Shown: positions 8,916 through 17,439 of the stretch, piece by piece
How the letters are laid out: each line of letters begins with the position of its first letter
Position numbering within the stretch: position 1 is the stretch's first letter
Source of the DNA: an uncultured Pseudomonadota bacterium
Lineage (GTDB): Bacteria; Pseudomonadota; Alphaproteobacteria; RF32; CAG-239
NCBI GenBank assembly: GCA_949292375.1
Contig: CASEZG010000017.1
Location: 1 to 52,074 of the forward strand
Direction of reading: 5' to 3'
DNA length: 52,074 nucleotides
Made by a program: the position numbers and the translations under genes
Notes under the pieces: model-generated
Told to the model about the DNA's origin: nothing
Databases searched by the model: none
What the model saw: the letters and a program-made list of their open reading frames with translations, nothing else

Positions 8916-9837
8916 TCTAAGACTAAAAAAACTGGCAACCATTGCCAGCGTGAGTTTAGCTGTAAGTTTAAGTTTGCTGAAAACCTTCGGTGCACTATAT
9001 ACCGGTTCTCTGGCTGTTTTATCGTCTATGATTGACAGTTTGGCCGATATTTTTGCCTCTTCAATAACTTTTATTGCCGTCAAAATTTCTTCACAACCCG
9101 CCGATTCCAACCACCGTTATGGGCACGGCAAAGCTGAAGCTCTTTCAGCTTTGGTGCAATCAGCTTTCGTCGCCGGCTCCGGAATTTTCGTTATGTATGA
9201 CGGCATCAGCCGCTTAATCACCCCTGTTGCGGTAGAGCAAACCGGTGTCGGTATTTTGATAATGCTCATCAGCTTATTTGCCACTTTAGGCTTAATTGCT
9301 TTTCAAAAATATGTAACCCGCCGCACAGCTTCTCAGGCCATCTCGGCAGACAGCGCACATTATACCGTAGACGTCATAACCAACCTCTCCATCATCATCA
9401 CCTTAATTGTGGTCAAATTATTCGGCTGGAGCTGGTTTGATACCTTAACCGCTTTTGTTGTATCTTCATACTTGCTGTATAACGCTTACAAACTGGCTGA
9501 AGACGCCGTTCGCTTGCTGACAGACAGCGAGCTCAGTGACGACATCAGAAACAATATCAAAAAAATTGTCCTAAGTCATGACTTTGCTCATGGCATACAT
9601 GATTTACGCACCAGAGATTTAGGCGGCGAATATATGTTTGAACTTCATTTGGAGCTAGACGGAGACTTACCTTTGTCCAAAGCCCATGACTATACGGATA
9701 CCGTTGAAGATGCTTTGCGCGCAGCATATCCGAATTCTCAAATAATCATTCATCAAGACCCGGCCGGATTAAAAGAAAATCGTCTGGACCACAAAATACG
9801 CTGCAACGGCCTCAACGCCACAGACTGCCGACTATAA
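8893..9837 (+). CDS. Cation diffusion facilitator (FieF-like divalent metal exporter)
   Basis: Proton-coupled exporter of Zn, Fe, Mn or a related ion. The 314 residues show the family pattern: DSLAD in transmembrane helix 2 (metal-site Asp pair), the HRYGHGKAE cytoplasmic loop, SADSAHYTVDVITN in helix 5 (second metal-site pair), and a C-terminal ferredoxin-like cytoplasmic domain ending in HQDP. It starts 23 bases inside the end of the ABC fusion gene, so it is the last gene of that operon. The 13-bp palindromic terminator follows directly. Metal specificity cannot be assigned. Confidence 0.92.
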   Translation: MCSEQENNLRLKKLATIASVSLAVSLSLLKTFGALYTGSLAVLSSMIDSLADIFASSITFIAVKISSQPADSNHRYGHGKAEALSALVQSAFVAGSGIFVMYDGISRLITPVAVEQTGVGILIMLISLFATLGLIAFQKYVTRRTASQAISADSAHYTVDVITNLSIIITLIVVKLFGWSWFDTLTAFVVSSYLLYNAYKLAEDAVRLLTDSELSDDIRNNIKKIVLSHDFAHGIHDLRTRDLGGEYMFELHLELDGDLPLSKAHDYTDTVEDALRAAYPNSQIIIHQDPAGLKENRLDHKIRCNGLNATDCRL

Positions 9838-9840
9838 AAA

Positions 9841-9878
9841 AATAAAGCGGATTCTTTTACTAAGAAATCCGCTTTATT
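9841..9878. terminator. Bidirectional intrinsic terminator
   Basis: Perfect 13-bp inverted repeat AATAAAGCGGATT / AATCCGCTTTATT around a 12-base loop, between convergent genes. It serves the cation exporter on the plus strand and probably the unknown gene pair on the minus strand. Confidence 0.85.
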
Positions 9879-9889
9879 TCTTCGGTTAC

Positions 9890-10411
9890 TTATGCAGCTA
9901 AAGCTTTCAAACGTTGCTTCCGCCACATTTTACCACGAGCTTCCAAACCTGCCTTGTGTTTTTCAAAAACTTTCTCCAACAATGGTAAGTTTTCATCTGG
10001 TATCTTATCAAAATTCCACAGCAAAAGACAGAAAGCACAATGCACCGTGTAAGAATATTCGCGCTCCAACAGAACCTTCAGCAAAGCATTTATTGCATTC
10101 TCTCTTTCCGGTTCGGCAACATCACCATAGCAGAAATCAGCAGCCACGGCTCCGAGTTCCTCAAACAAATTATAAGAAGACCGAACCAAGATACCAAAGG
10201 TAACTTCCTCCTGAATTTTATTCCAGAAAAGTTCATTTTCAGAATTCTTTTCCATCAAGAACCTATTGGTTTTGGGATTATCATATAGTTCAAAAAATGC
10301 TCTGAGCTCTAATCCATTTCCCAAACCGCTCATATTTCTTAGTTCCAACATCGGAAGCACCATGCCTTGCATTGTCTTCCACAGCTTGCGCTGCAATTCT
10401 TTCCTTGTCAT
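9890..10411 (-). CDS. Unknown soluble protein, paralogue of the gene upstream
   Basis: I do not recognise this 173-residue protein. It has no signal peptide or membrane segment and looks helical and acidic in the middle. It shares spaced motifs with the product of the gene at 10422-10988: MQGMVLP against MHGQIIP near the N-terminus, FELYDNPKTNRFL against FKEIYQDPKKKYLL, and FCLLLWNFDKIPDENLP against FCLLICNFDLMSESLLP near the C-terminus. The two are therefore diverged tandem duplicates. A 10-base gap separates them and they probably share a transcript. The C-terminus is basic (RGKMWRKQRLKALAA). Confidence 0.65.
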   Translation of the reverse strand: MTRKELQRKLWKTMQGMVLPMLELRNMSGLGNGLELRAFFELYDNPKTNRFLMEKNSENELFWNKIQEEVTFGILVRSSYNLFEELGAVAADFCYGDVAEPERENAINALLKVLLEREYSYTVHCAFCLLLWNFDKIPDENLPLLEKVFEKHKAGLEARGKMWRKQRLKALAA

Positions 10412-10421
10412 AGCAAAATAA

Positions 10422-10988
10422 TTAAAATATTTTCCACAGATTTTGATGCTTGTCCAATGCCTGATAATAAATAGGCAATAAACTTTCTGACATCAAATCA
10501 AAATTACAAATAAGAAGGCAAAATCCCCAATAGACGTCATAGTCTGGTTCTGCTTCCGTTTGTTTTTTCAGCATACCTTCCAACAATTGAGAAGGACTAA
10601 ACTTTGAAGTTCTCCCATACAAAGCATCAGCCAACTGGGTCAAATACGGTCTTTTTTGGCTATTTGCTTCATTTCTGATAAAGTTAGCCAATTCTTCCTT
10701 CCAACTGAATTTTACTTCAAGAAAGTCTCTGCCCTGCAAAAATTCCACTGCCTTTGAGCACAATTCCTCGTCAGGGAATAATTCTTTCCAAAATTCCAGA
10801 TATCCTTCTGATGTTGTATCATTCACAACTAAAAGATATTTCTTTTTAGGGTCTTGATAAATTTCCTTAAATTTATCAAACTTTTTTCCGTCTACAACAT
10901 AGCAAATATCTGCCATAATACTGTTGGGAATAATTTGACCATGCATCAGATTGAATAAATCCAACCTTGCCTTTTGTAACTTATCCAT
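10422..10988 (-). CDS. Unknown soluble protein, paralogue of the gene downstream
   Basis: Unrecognised 188-residue protein, first of a tandem pair. Conserved positions shared with its partner suggest one helical fold with a hydrophobic motif (FCLLICNFDL) about 30 residues from the end. I start it at the ATG at 10988; a TTG two codons upstream is possible. Neither start has a clear Shine-Dalgarno site. No signal peptide or membrane helix is seen. Upstream is a short AT-rich gap and the hppA terminator. Confidence 0.65.
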   Translation of the reverse strand: MDKLQKARLDLFNLMHGQIIPNSIMADICYVVDGKKFDKFKEIYQDPKKKYLLVVNDTTSEGYLEFWKELFPDEELCSKAVEFLQGRDFLEVKFSWKEELANFIRNEANSQKRPYLTQLADALYGRTSKFSPSQLLEGMLKKQTEAEPDYDVYWGFCLLICNFDLMSESLLPIYYQALDKHQNLWKIF

Positions 10989-11085
10989 AAGCAAAAATTT
11001 TTAGTTAAACAATATATCTAGAAAAATATCAAACGAGCCCTCACCATAAAACTTTTGTCCAAAAATGTCAACTCCTGTTTGAGCC

Positions 11086-11122
11086 AAAAAAAATCCTCTG
11101 AACATTAAATCAGCTCAGAGGA
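11086..11122 (-). terminator. Intrinsic terminator of hppA
   Basis: Inverted repeat TCCTCTGA / TCAGAGGA (11094-11101 and 11115-11122). On the minus strand it is followed by a run of T (A-run on the plus strand just left of the stem). It lies 24 bases past the hppA stop codon. Confidence 0.82.
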
Positions 11123-11145
11123 CTTTTTAAGTGATTAACTAAGGC

Positions 11146-13575
11146 TTAGTCCATCTTTTTGGGTTCAATACGCATTCCGTAGAAAGACCTGTAAACAAAA
11201 TACAAACCAATCAGGAAGAACACGATACCCAATCCGATAGATACACAACGAGGTGCTGCAACGGCCATTTCAACAGCCAGCAAACCAAACAACGTTGTAA
11301 ACTTAATAATCGGGTTAAGCGCAACCGAAGAAGTGTCTTTGTATGGGTCGCCGACCGTATCACCGACAACGGCAGCCGCATGCAAAGCGGAACCTTTTTC
11401 GTGCAAATCAACTTCAACCACTTTCTTAGCATTATCCCAAGCACCACCGGCATTAGCCATATACAGAGCTTGGAACAAACCAAAGACCGCAATAGAAATC
11501 AGGTAGCTTGCAAACAATGTCGCATCAAAGCAAGCAAACGCAATCGTAAACGAGAAGATTACGATAAAGATGTTAAGCATACCTTTCTGCGCATAGATAG
11601 TGCAAATTTTAACCACACTCTTAGAATCTTCGATTGAAGCAGCCTTATTTGTATCAAGCTTAATATGCTCCTTGATGTAGTTAACCGCACGATAAGCACC
11701 GGTCGAAACGGCCTGCATGGAAGCACCCGAGAACCAGTAAATAACCGTACCGCCCAAAATCAGACCGAACAATACATTCGGGTCTAACAAATTAAGCTGC
11801 AAGTTCAAAAGCAAAATGATTGAGAAAATCATCGTGGTTGCACCGATAACCGCCGTACCGATAAGCACTGGCTTAGCAGTAGCTTTGAACGTATTTCCGG
11901 CAGAGTCGTTTTCTTCCAACAACTGTTTGCCTTGCTCAAAGTTCGGCTTAAATCCGTATTCTTTCTCAATCTCTTTATCAATACCTTTAACACCTTCAAT
12001 CTGAGACAACTCAAATACAGATTGAGCATTATCGGTAACCGGACCATAAGAGTCTACGGCGATTGTAACCGGCCCCATTCCGAGCATACCAAAAGCCACC
12101 AAACCGAAAGCAAACACGGTCGGATAAACCATATAAGCATCAAGTCCGGTGCGCGCGGTAAAGAAGGCAATAACCATCAAACCGACCATAACCATACCTT
12201 GCCAGAAAGCAGAGAAGTTACCGGCAACAATACCTGAAATAATATTCAGTGAAGCACCGGCTTCACGGCTGGCATTAACGATTTCCTCGACATGCTTAGA
12301 CTTAGATGATGTAAAGATTTTGGTAAATTCCGGAATCAAAGCTGCAGCCAAAGTACCGCAAGAAATAATAACCGAAAGCTTCCACCACAAATCAGCCCCC
12401 ATATCACCAATCATCACATAAGAAACACCGAAAGTAACCAAGATAGAAAGGATTGAAGTCAACCAAATCAAGCTGGTCAGCGGAGTTTCAAAGTTAAAAG
12501 ATTCGCGATTGCCGAAAATCATTTTAGAAACTTTGTTGTTCAACAAATAAGAAACAACCGAAGTAATAATCATCAAAACGCGCATTGCAAAAATCCAAAC
12601 AATCAAGCGCGCCTGAATATCAATACCGCCGGCCATCAAGGTCAAATCCCCGTTCGGCGCATACATCATACCTGCAGCCAAAACAATAAAGCTGATGAGG
12701 GCCACACCAGTAACACCATAGGTTTCAAAACCATCGGCAGTCGGGCCGACAGAGTCGCCGGCATTATCACCGGTACAGTCTGCAATCACACCCGGATTAC
12801 GCGCATCATCTTCATCAATTTTGAAAATAATCTTCATCAAATCAGCACCGATATCGGCAATTTTGGTAAAGATACCACCGCAAATACGCAAAGCGGAAGC
12901 TCCGAGCGATTCGCCGATAGCAAAACCGACAAAACATGCGCCGGCACTTTCTCTGTCAACGAAGAGCAAGATGGCAATCATCATAATCAACTCAACGCAA
13001 ATCAACAAAACACCGATAGACATACCGGAACGCAAAGGCAGGCTCATAACGGAGAAAGGTTTAGCCTTCAAGGAATCAAATGCTGTACGTGAGTTTGCAT
13101 AAGTATTGATTCTCATACCAAACCATGCTACCGAGAAAGAACCCAAGATACCCAAGATTGACCAACCCAAAATTGTCAGAACCTTTGGCAAAGGGGTCGC
13201 ATTCAGATAAAAGAAATAATAGAAAATACAAGCCGCAATAAAGACCTCCAACAAAACCAAAAGTTTGGCTTGCTGTTTCATATAAGTCTTGCAGGTTTCA
13301 TAAATTGTTTCAGAAACATTAAGCATCAACTTATGTGCCGGCATACCCTTAATTTTAACAAATTCATAAAAACCAAAAAGCATACCTAAAATACAGATTC
13401 CCATACCATAAAGCAAAAGCTGAGAACCGGTTGTTGCATAACCCCAAATATTGTAGCTGACGTCCAACATCGGAACATTCAGATCAATTTCGGAAGCAGC
13501 AGCCCCTTGAACAAGGGCAAACATAACCGCCAATGTCATAAACACAACATTGCCGATTTTCTTAAATGCTGTCAT
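11146..13575 (-). CDS. hppA: Membrane-bound ion-pumping pyrophosphatase
   Basis: Couples pyrophosphate hydrolysis to ion pumping across the membrane. The 809 residues include about 16 hydrophobic segments after a signal-like N-terminus. Catalytic-loop signatures are DIGADLMK (241-248), DCTGDNAGDSVG (266-277), NAGGAWDNAKK and TVGDPYKDTSSVALNP. The last Asp/Lys-rich motifs are typical, but the first two differ from the textbook DVGADLVGKVE and DNVGDNVGDCAG forms, so it belongs to a divergent subfamily that I associate with Bacteroidetes-like enzymes. GNTFKATAK has Lys where K+-independent pumps carry Lys, which suggests a K+-independent H+ pump. AAGGAT lies just before the ATG. Confidence 0.9.
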   Translation of the reverse strand: MTAFKKIGNVVFMTLAVMFALVQGAAASEIDLNVPMLDVSYNIWGYATTGSQLLLYGMGICILGMLFGFYEFVKIKGMPAHKLMLNVSETIYETCKTYMKQQAKLLVLLEVFIAACIFYYFFYLNATPLPKVLTILGWSILGILGSFSVAWFGMRINTYANSRTAFDSLKAKPFSVMSLPLRSGMSIGVLLICVELIMMIAILLFVDRESAGACFVGFAIGESLGASALRICGGIFTKIADIGADLMKIIFKIDEDDARNPGVIADCTGDNAGDSVGPTADGFETYGVTGVALISFIVLAAGMMYAPNGDLTLMAGGIDIQARLIVWIFAMRVLMIITSVVSYLLNNKVSKMIFGNRESFNFETPLTSLIWLTSILSILVTFGVSYVMIGDMGADLWWKLSVIISCGTLAAALIPEFTKIFTSSKSKHVEEIVNASREAGASLNIISGIVAGNFSAFWQGMVMVGLMVIAFFTARTGLDAYMVYPTVFAFGLVAFGMLGMGPVTIAVDSYGPVTDNAQSVFELSQIEGVKGIDKEIEKEYGFKPNFEQGKQLLEENDSAGNTFKATAKPVLIGTAVIGATTMIFSIILLLNLQLNLLDPNVLFGLILGGTVIYWFSGASMQAVSTGAYRAVNYIKEHIKLDTNKAASIEDSKSVVKICTIYAQKGMLNIFIVIFSFTIAFACFDATLFASYLISIAVFGLFQALYMANAGGAWDNAKKVVEVDLHEKGSALHAAAVVGDTVGDPYKDTSSVALNPIIKFTTLFGLLAVEMAVAAPRCVSIGLGIVFFLIGLYFVYRSFYGMRIEPKKMD

Positions 13576-13746
13576 ATCCTTATCCTTAAAAAAGTTAATC
13601 CAATAGTTGATAAAGTTAGCTTATAACCACGTCTACAAACTTACAAGTCATAAGTTAAATTATGGGCAAAAGTCTAACTTGGGAATCTAAAGAATCGGTT
13701 AAAATTATTGATGAGATTCGGTTTGCGCCGATTCGCAAGGCGGAAA

Positions 13747-13783
13747 TCCTCAAAAAATTTTCCACATTCCTCAAAAAATTTTT
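13747..13783. repeat. Short direct repeat in the hppA/lipoprotein intergenic region
   Basis: TCCTCAAAAAATTTT occurs at 13747-13761 and again at 13768-13782, 21 bases apart (two helical turns). It lies about 80 bases before the lipoprotein start and could be an operator or UP-like A-tract pair. Apart from this and a nearby repeated GATTCG, nothing else is apparent in the 13576-13863 gap, which must hold two divergent promoters. Confidence 0.4.
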
Positions 13784-13863
13784 GTAGAAAAAAACGCAAT
13801 AAAATGGCATAATAAAAAACTGATGATTAAAAATATTGGCGGAATTAAGGAAAGGAAGAAAAC

Positions 13864-14136
13864 ATGAAAAAACTACTAGCTTTAGGATTAATGCTTATGG
13901 TCTCGGCCTGCGCTTCCGACCCTCTGCCCCAACCGCAACCCAAAGAGACCTATCCTTATGGTATGACCGAAAGAGAATGGAATGAACTTTCCATTAAAGA
14001 CAAAACCCGTATTCGCAGAGACTTTTACTTCTATGAAAAAGGCTCCATAAGTTTTGTTGACCCACAAATTGAAATTGAAGGAAAAAAAGAAGTTGTTCCG
14101 TATCATCTGCGGACCCAAACACCTCCTGCAAAATAA
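13864..14136 (+). CDS. Small predicted lipoprotein, function unknown
   Basis: 90 residues with a signal peptide and lipobox (LMVSAC, Cys16), so the mature protein is a short lipid-anchored peptide of about 75 residues. The mature part starts with a proline-rich stretch (DPLPQPQPKETYPYG) and a charged segment with TEREWNEL and KTRIRRDFYFYEKG. GGAAGG precedes the ATG. It is monocistronic: divergent promoter upstream, strong terminator 6 bases downstream. I know no function for it. Confidence 0.75.
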   Translation: MKKLLALGLMLMVSACASDPLPQPQPKETYPYGMTEREWNELSIKDKTRIRRDFYFYEKGSISFVDPQIEIEGKKEVVPYHLRTQTPPAK

Positions 14137-14141
14137 CGAAT

Positions 14142-14173
14142 AAAAAAAAGCCCTTACAAGTAAGGGCTTTTTT
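14142..14173. terminator. Bidirectional intrinsic terminator
   Basis: Stem AAAAAAGCCCTTA / TAAGGGCTTTTTT with a 4-base loop, between the convergent lipoprotein gene and the phosphoesterase gene. T-runs occur on both strands. Confidence 0.92.
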
Positions 14174-14190
14174 ATTTTCCTAATTTCAGT

Positions 14191-14985
14191 TTAATAAAAT
14201 TCTACCACAACAATTTCCGGCATACATCCCAAACGAACAGGCAAAATACTGGTTCCCAATCCTCTGCTGACAATCATTTTTTTACCATTTTCTTCAATAA
14301 AACCTCCTTCATATTTTTTACCATATTTTGAAGGAACCAACAAGGCCCCGAACCATGGCAAAACAACTTGTCCGCCATGCGTATGCCCAGCCAAAGTTAA
14401 AAAAACACTCTTAGGAACTTCAGGAAAAACATCAGGAGAATGCGTTAAAAGCAAAACATTTTGCCCACTTCCTGACAAAGCCTTTGCCATATCCGGTTTT
14501 CGCGTATTATAATCAGCCAAACCCGTCAAACTAAAATCAATCTCTCCGAACCTCATTGTTTTGTTTTCGTTTTCCAAAACTTCGATTCTATTATGCTGCA
14601 AAACACTTTTTATCTTTTGACCATCCTGCCACCAATCATGATTTCCTAAAACGCTTATAACACCGAGCGGAGCTTTAAGTTCAGATAAACCTCTCGCAAT
14701 TTTTTCAATCGGCATTGATGTTTCAAACTTATGCCCCTTAACAAAATCTCCGCCGAGCAAAATCAAATCTGCCTTTTGCTCATTTATTTTTTGCACGATT
14801 TTTTTAAGCCTTTCTCCATGGTTTGGCGCAATATGAAAATCGCTGGCAAAAGCAATTTTAAATCCTGACAATTCTGGGCGAGCGACACGATAGGTTGTAA
14901 CCTTAAGCATATTCGGTTCAAAACCAAAAGCCCAAATAGCGAGCAACACAGCAACAACAAAAAGCAAAATCAAAATTTTTATCAT
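14191..14985 (-). CDS. Membrane-anchored metallophosphoesterase, YkuE/YaeI-like
   Basis: Calcineurin-type phosphoesterase of 264 residues with all dimetal-site motifs: ASDFHIA (about 48-54), GGDFV, LGNHDWW, LTHSPD and AGHTHGGQ. An N-terminal hydrophobic segment (residues 3-21) anchors it, with the catalytic domain probably outside the cytoplasmic membrane. The GHTHGGQ ending is typical of the YkuE/YaeI group, some of which cleave lipid or nucleotide phosphodiesters; the substrate here is unknown. Confidence 0.87.
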   Translation of the reverse strand: MIKILILLFVVAVLLAIWAFGFEPNMLKVTTYRVARPELSGFKIAFASDFHIAPNHGERLKKIVQKINEQKADLILLGGDFVKGHKFETSMPIEKIARGLSELKAPLGVISVLGNHDWWQDGQKIKSVLQHNRIEVLENENKTMRFGEIDFSLTGLADYNTRKPDMAKALSGSGQNVLLLTHSPDVFPEVPKSVFLTLAGHTHGGQVVLPWFGALLVPSKYGKKYEGGFIEENGKKMIVSRGLGTSILPVRLGCMPEIVVVEFY

Positions 14986-15056
14986 TTAACCTCAAATAAC
15001 TGATGACAATTGGTCCCAATCACCACATAATAACAACAAAAAAAGGAGACGCAACC

Positions 15057-15614
15057 ATGAAAAATGCACTTATCCTGCACGGCATTTGCCCTGAAGAAGA
15101 ATTCTTTTTCTCAAAATATCCATCGCCCTCCAATGCATGGTGGTTGCCATGGTTGCAGCAACAATTTCTGCGCGCGGGTTGGCAATGCCAAACACCGGAG
15201 CTTCCACATCCTTACCGTCCGACTTATAATGAATGGAAAGAAACGTTTGAAGCTTTCAAGCCTCAAAACCTTTCTATCCTTATAGGGCACAGTGCCGGTG
15301 GCGGATTCGCCATAAAATACCTGCAAGAACACAAATTAAAGCTCGAAAAACTGATTTTGGTAGCCCCTTGGCTAGACCCTGAAAACGAATTTGAAGATTT
15401 TCTTCAAACCGAACTCAAACCGACAGCCTTAAGCAACATCGACGAAATTCATCTCATCTTTTCGGAAGATGATGACGAGGCCGAACATCAAACCAAAGAC
15501 AGACTATTAAGTGCCTATCCGCAAATCACTTTTCATCATTACCTGAATTTCGGACATTTTACCACGGGCAAAACTGCACACAGCTTTCAAGAACTTTGGA
15601 ATTTATGCCGTTAA
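15057..15614 (+). CDS. RBBP9/YdeN-family alpha/beta hydrolase
   Basis: Small serine hydrolase of 185 residues. The nucleophile elbow is GHSAGGG, the strand after it carries KLILVAPWLDP, and a late Asp/His pair (SEDDDE and GHFTTG) would complete the triad. Size and layout match the RBBP9/YdeN group of cytoplasmic esterases of uncertain substrate. I chose the ATG at 15057 because AAAAGGAG lies 9 bases upstream; an in-frame ATG 18 codons earlier has no ribosome site. The gene stands alone. Confidence 0.82.
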   Translation: MKNALILHGICPEEEFFFSKYPSPSNAWWLPWLQQQFLRAGWQCQTPELPHPYRPTYNEWKETFEAFKPQNLSILIGHSAGGGFAIKYLQEHKLKLEKLILVAPWLDPENEFEDFLQTELKPTALSNIDEIHLIFSEDDDEAEHQTKDRLLSAYPQITFHHYLNFGHFTTGKTAHSFQELWNLCR

Positions 15615-15656
15615 CAAACAACAAATTTGCATAAAAATCCGTATCGATTTTAATAG

Positions 15657-15684
15657 TTGACAATTATAATATGTATGATATTAT
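15657..15684 (+). promoter_or_regulatory. Strong sigma-70-type promoter
   Basis: Perfect TTGACA (15657-15662), 16-base spacer, then TATTAT (15679-15684), in very AT-rich DNA 50-80 bases upstream of the unknown gene at 15736. It should drive that gene and the following lipoprotein. Confidence 0.65.
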
Positions 15685-15735
15685 ACATATATATATTTTG
15701 TAACATATCAAATATATTACATACGGAGATTAACC

Positions 15736-16308
15736 ATGAAAAAAATAGATAACGTAAAAGAGTTCGTCGAAAAAATAGACAGCTCCAAAAAGCTCAACCC
15801 CAAAGACCTATCTTCAGACCAAGATTTAAGTATTGCCATAATGAACCTCATCTCCATTGAGGAACATTTGGTCTTTTCAGGAGCCAAAACAAACAAAACC
15901 TCTTTTTATGACCTTATCCAAGACATCAGAGAACTCCGCAAAAATCTTATGCAAAAAATAATTCCTTCTTATGAAGGCGAAGTTTGGTGCATCTCAAAAC
16001 ATTTACTTGCCTCTTCAATGCGTCTGATGGAGGTAGGCACCAAACAACAATCTCTAAACAACAAAGAAGAAGCTTACAAACTTTTCAATCAGGCCTATGA
16101 ATTGTACTGTCTTTTCTGGGGGCTGAATATGAATATGCTAAACGTAGACAGTGTCAAATGGATTGAAGATAAGACCGAAGACATCAAAAAACTTTCATCA
16201 AAGATTGAAAGCGTCGACGAAAAACTCCCGAAAAATCTTGAGCAAAGCGGTGCTCTTTCTAAAATGAAGGCTTTTGTCCGCAAAGCCGTAGACTGCTGCA
16301 TTGAATAA
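15736..16308 (+). CDS. Unknown cytoplasmic protein, mostly helical
   Basis: 190 residues that I do not recognise. Predicted to be almost all helix, with TPR-like spacing in the middle (NNKEEAYKLFNQAYELYCLFWG) and a charged coiled stretch (KKLSSKIESVDEKLP) near the end. No signal peptide; the C-terminus ends DCCIE. GGAG precedes the ATG and a near-consensus promoter lies upstream. The next gene, an exported thioredoxin-fold lipoprotein, starts 10 bases later, so the pair forms an operon. Confidence 0.7.
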   Translation: MKKIDNVKEFVEKIDSSKKLNPKDLSSDQDLSIAIMNLISIEEHLVFSGAKTNKTSFYDLIQDIRELRKNLMQKIIPSYEGEVWCISKHLLASSMRLMEVGTKQQSLNNKEEAYKLFNQAYELYCLFWGLNMNMLNVDSVKWIEDKTEDIKKLSSKIESVDEKLPKNLEQSGALSKMKAFVRKAVDCCIE

Positions 16309-16318
16309 GGAGATAAAA

Positions 16319-16690
16319 ATGCGAAAAATTACCTTTACCCTATTTGCTCTGCTGATTTTCCTTTGCGGATGCGATACTAAAACAAAGGAAACATCATCGT
16401 TGAGTGATGATAAAATATATTTCTTTTATTATAATGAATGCCCTTATTGTCATCAAGCCATAGAGTACATAGATAAAAAATATCCAGAACTAAACATGGC
16501 TATGGTTAACATTTATGTTGGAGATGGCTTTGACTTATTCAAAGAATGCGGAAGGAAATTCAATCTCGGCAACAATATCGGAACACCTCTGTTTTGCATG
16601 GGCGACAAATACCTCATGGGTTGGTCTGATTTTAACGCACAACGATTCGATGAATACGTCCAACCATTTCTAAAAACAGAAAAACCATAA
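16319..16690 (+). CDS. Lipoprotein with glutaredoxin-like CPYC motif
   Basis: 123 residues. The signal peptide with lipobox FLCGC gives a mature lipoprotein starting at Cys19. After a short linker comes a thioredoxin/glutaredoxin fold: IYFFYYNECPYCHQAIEYI has the CxxC redox pair, and NIGTPLFCMG matches the cis-Pro loop. It may act on thiols in the periplasm. AAGGAG lies 6 bases before the ATG at 16319; an in-frame ATG at 16301 is less likely. It follows the unknown gene within one operon and ends before a terminator. Confidence 0.8.
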   Translation: MRKITFTLFALLIFLCGCDTKTKETSSLSDDKIYFFYYNECPYCHQAIEYIDKKYPELNMAMVNIYVGDGFDLFKECGRKFNLGNNIGTPLFCMGDKYLMGWSDFNAQRFDEYVQPFLKTEKP

Positions 16691-16714
16691 TAAAACACTC
16701 ATCTAGTATCCTTA

Positions 16715-16747
16715 AATCCCCCCTGTTTCATCGGGGGATTGTTTTTA
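16715..16747 (+). terminator. Intrinsic terminator
   Basis: Stem AATCCCCC / GGGGGATT with a 10-base loop, then GTTTTTATTT. It ends the 15736-16690 operon. Confidence 0.88.
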
Positions 16748-16748
16748 T

Positions 16749-16776
16749 TTGCAATATATGCTGTTTCTGTTATACA
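16749..16776 (+). promoter_or_regulatory. Promoter of the double-ArsR regulator
   Basis: TTGCAA (16749-16754), 16-base spacer, TATACA (16771-16776), just downstream of the preceding terminator and 18 bases before the start codon of the next gene. The leader must be very short. Confidence 0.5.
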
Positions 16777-16794
16777 TACAAAAAAGAGGTGATT

Positions 16795-17439
16795 ATGGAA
16801 TTACAACTACCGGAAAACATAATGCGCAAAGCGGTCAAGGGCATATCTTACATCGCTCATCCGCTAAGACTCCGTATTTTAGAATATCTGGATGTCAACG
16901 GCAGTTCGTCTGTTTCAACAATAACCAAAGCTCTGAATGAAGAACAAGTCATCATTTCGCAAAGCCTGAAAAAAATGCGTGAAGCCAATCTGGTAAAGAC
17001 CACTCGCCGCGGCATTTTCATTTATTATAACATTTGCGAAGAATATCCGGCGAGCATATTTAGCTGTTTGCGTAAGCTCTATGCCATGATGACCGATAAT
17101 TTTTACTTTTTAGAAGAAGGCGTTAAAGCCATTTTACCATCAGATTATACCATGATGACGGCCAACCGCATCAAGCTCTTTGCCAACTATGACAAAATGC
17201 GTATTCTGGAGATTCTGACCTTGCGCGGCCCGATGAATGTAACAGACATTATCAATGCCATTGGCAGCCCGCAGCTCAAAGTGTCGCAATACTTAAAAAG
17301 GCTAAAAGATGACGGATTTGTCACCTCAGAACGTCAAGGCCGCTTTATCATTTATAACATTACACAAGGTGTTCATAAAACCTGCATTCAATGCATTCAC
17401 AAACGCTATGAAGCATTAAAGGACAAATCTCTGTTTTAG
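16795..17439 (+). CDS. Tandem ArsR-type winged-helix regulator
   Basis: 214 residues containing two consecutive winged-helix domains. Domain 1 (about 12-80) has HPLRLRILEYL and VIISQSLKKMREANLV and ends RGIFIYYNI. Domain 2 (about 120-195) has YDKMRILEILTLRG and LKVSQYLKRLKDDGFV and ends QGRFIIYNI. Both match the ArsR/SmtB pattern of recognition helix and wing. ArsR proteins usually have one domain and dimerise; this looks like a covalent dimer. No canonical metal-binding Cys motif is seen in helix 3, although a late CIQC occurs. AGAGGTG lies before the ATG; a GTG two codons earlier is possible. It converges on the antiporter gene with a 4-base overlap. Confidence 0.8.
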   Translation: MELQLPENIMRKAVKGISYIAHPLRLRILEYLDVNGSSSVSTITKALNEEQVIISQSLKKMREANLVKTTRRGIFIYYNICEEYPASIFSCLRKLYAMMTDNFYFLEEGVKAILPSDYTMMTANRIKLFANYDKMRILEILTLRGPMNVTDIINAIGSPQLKVSQYLKRLKDDGFVTSERQGRFIIYNITQGVHKTCIQCIHKRYEALKDKSLF

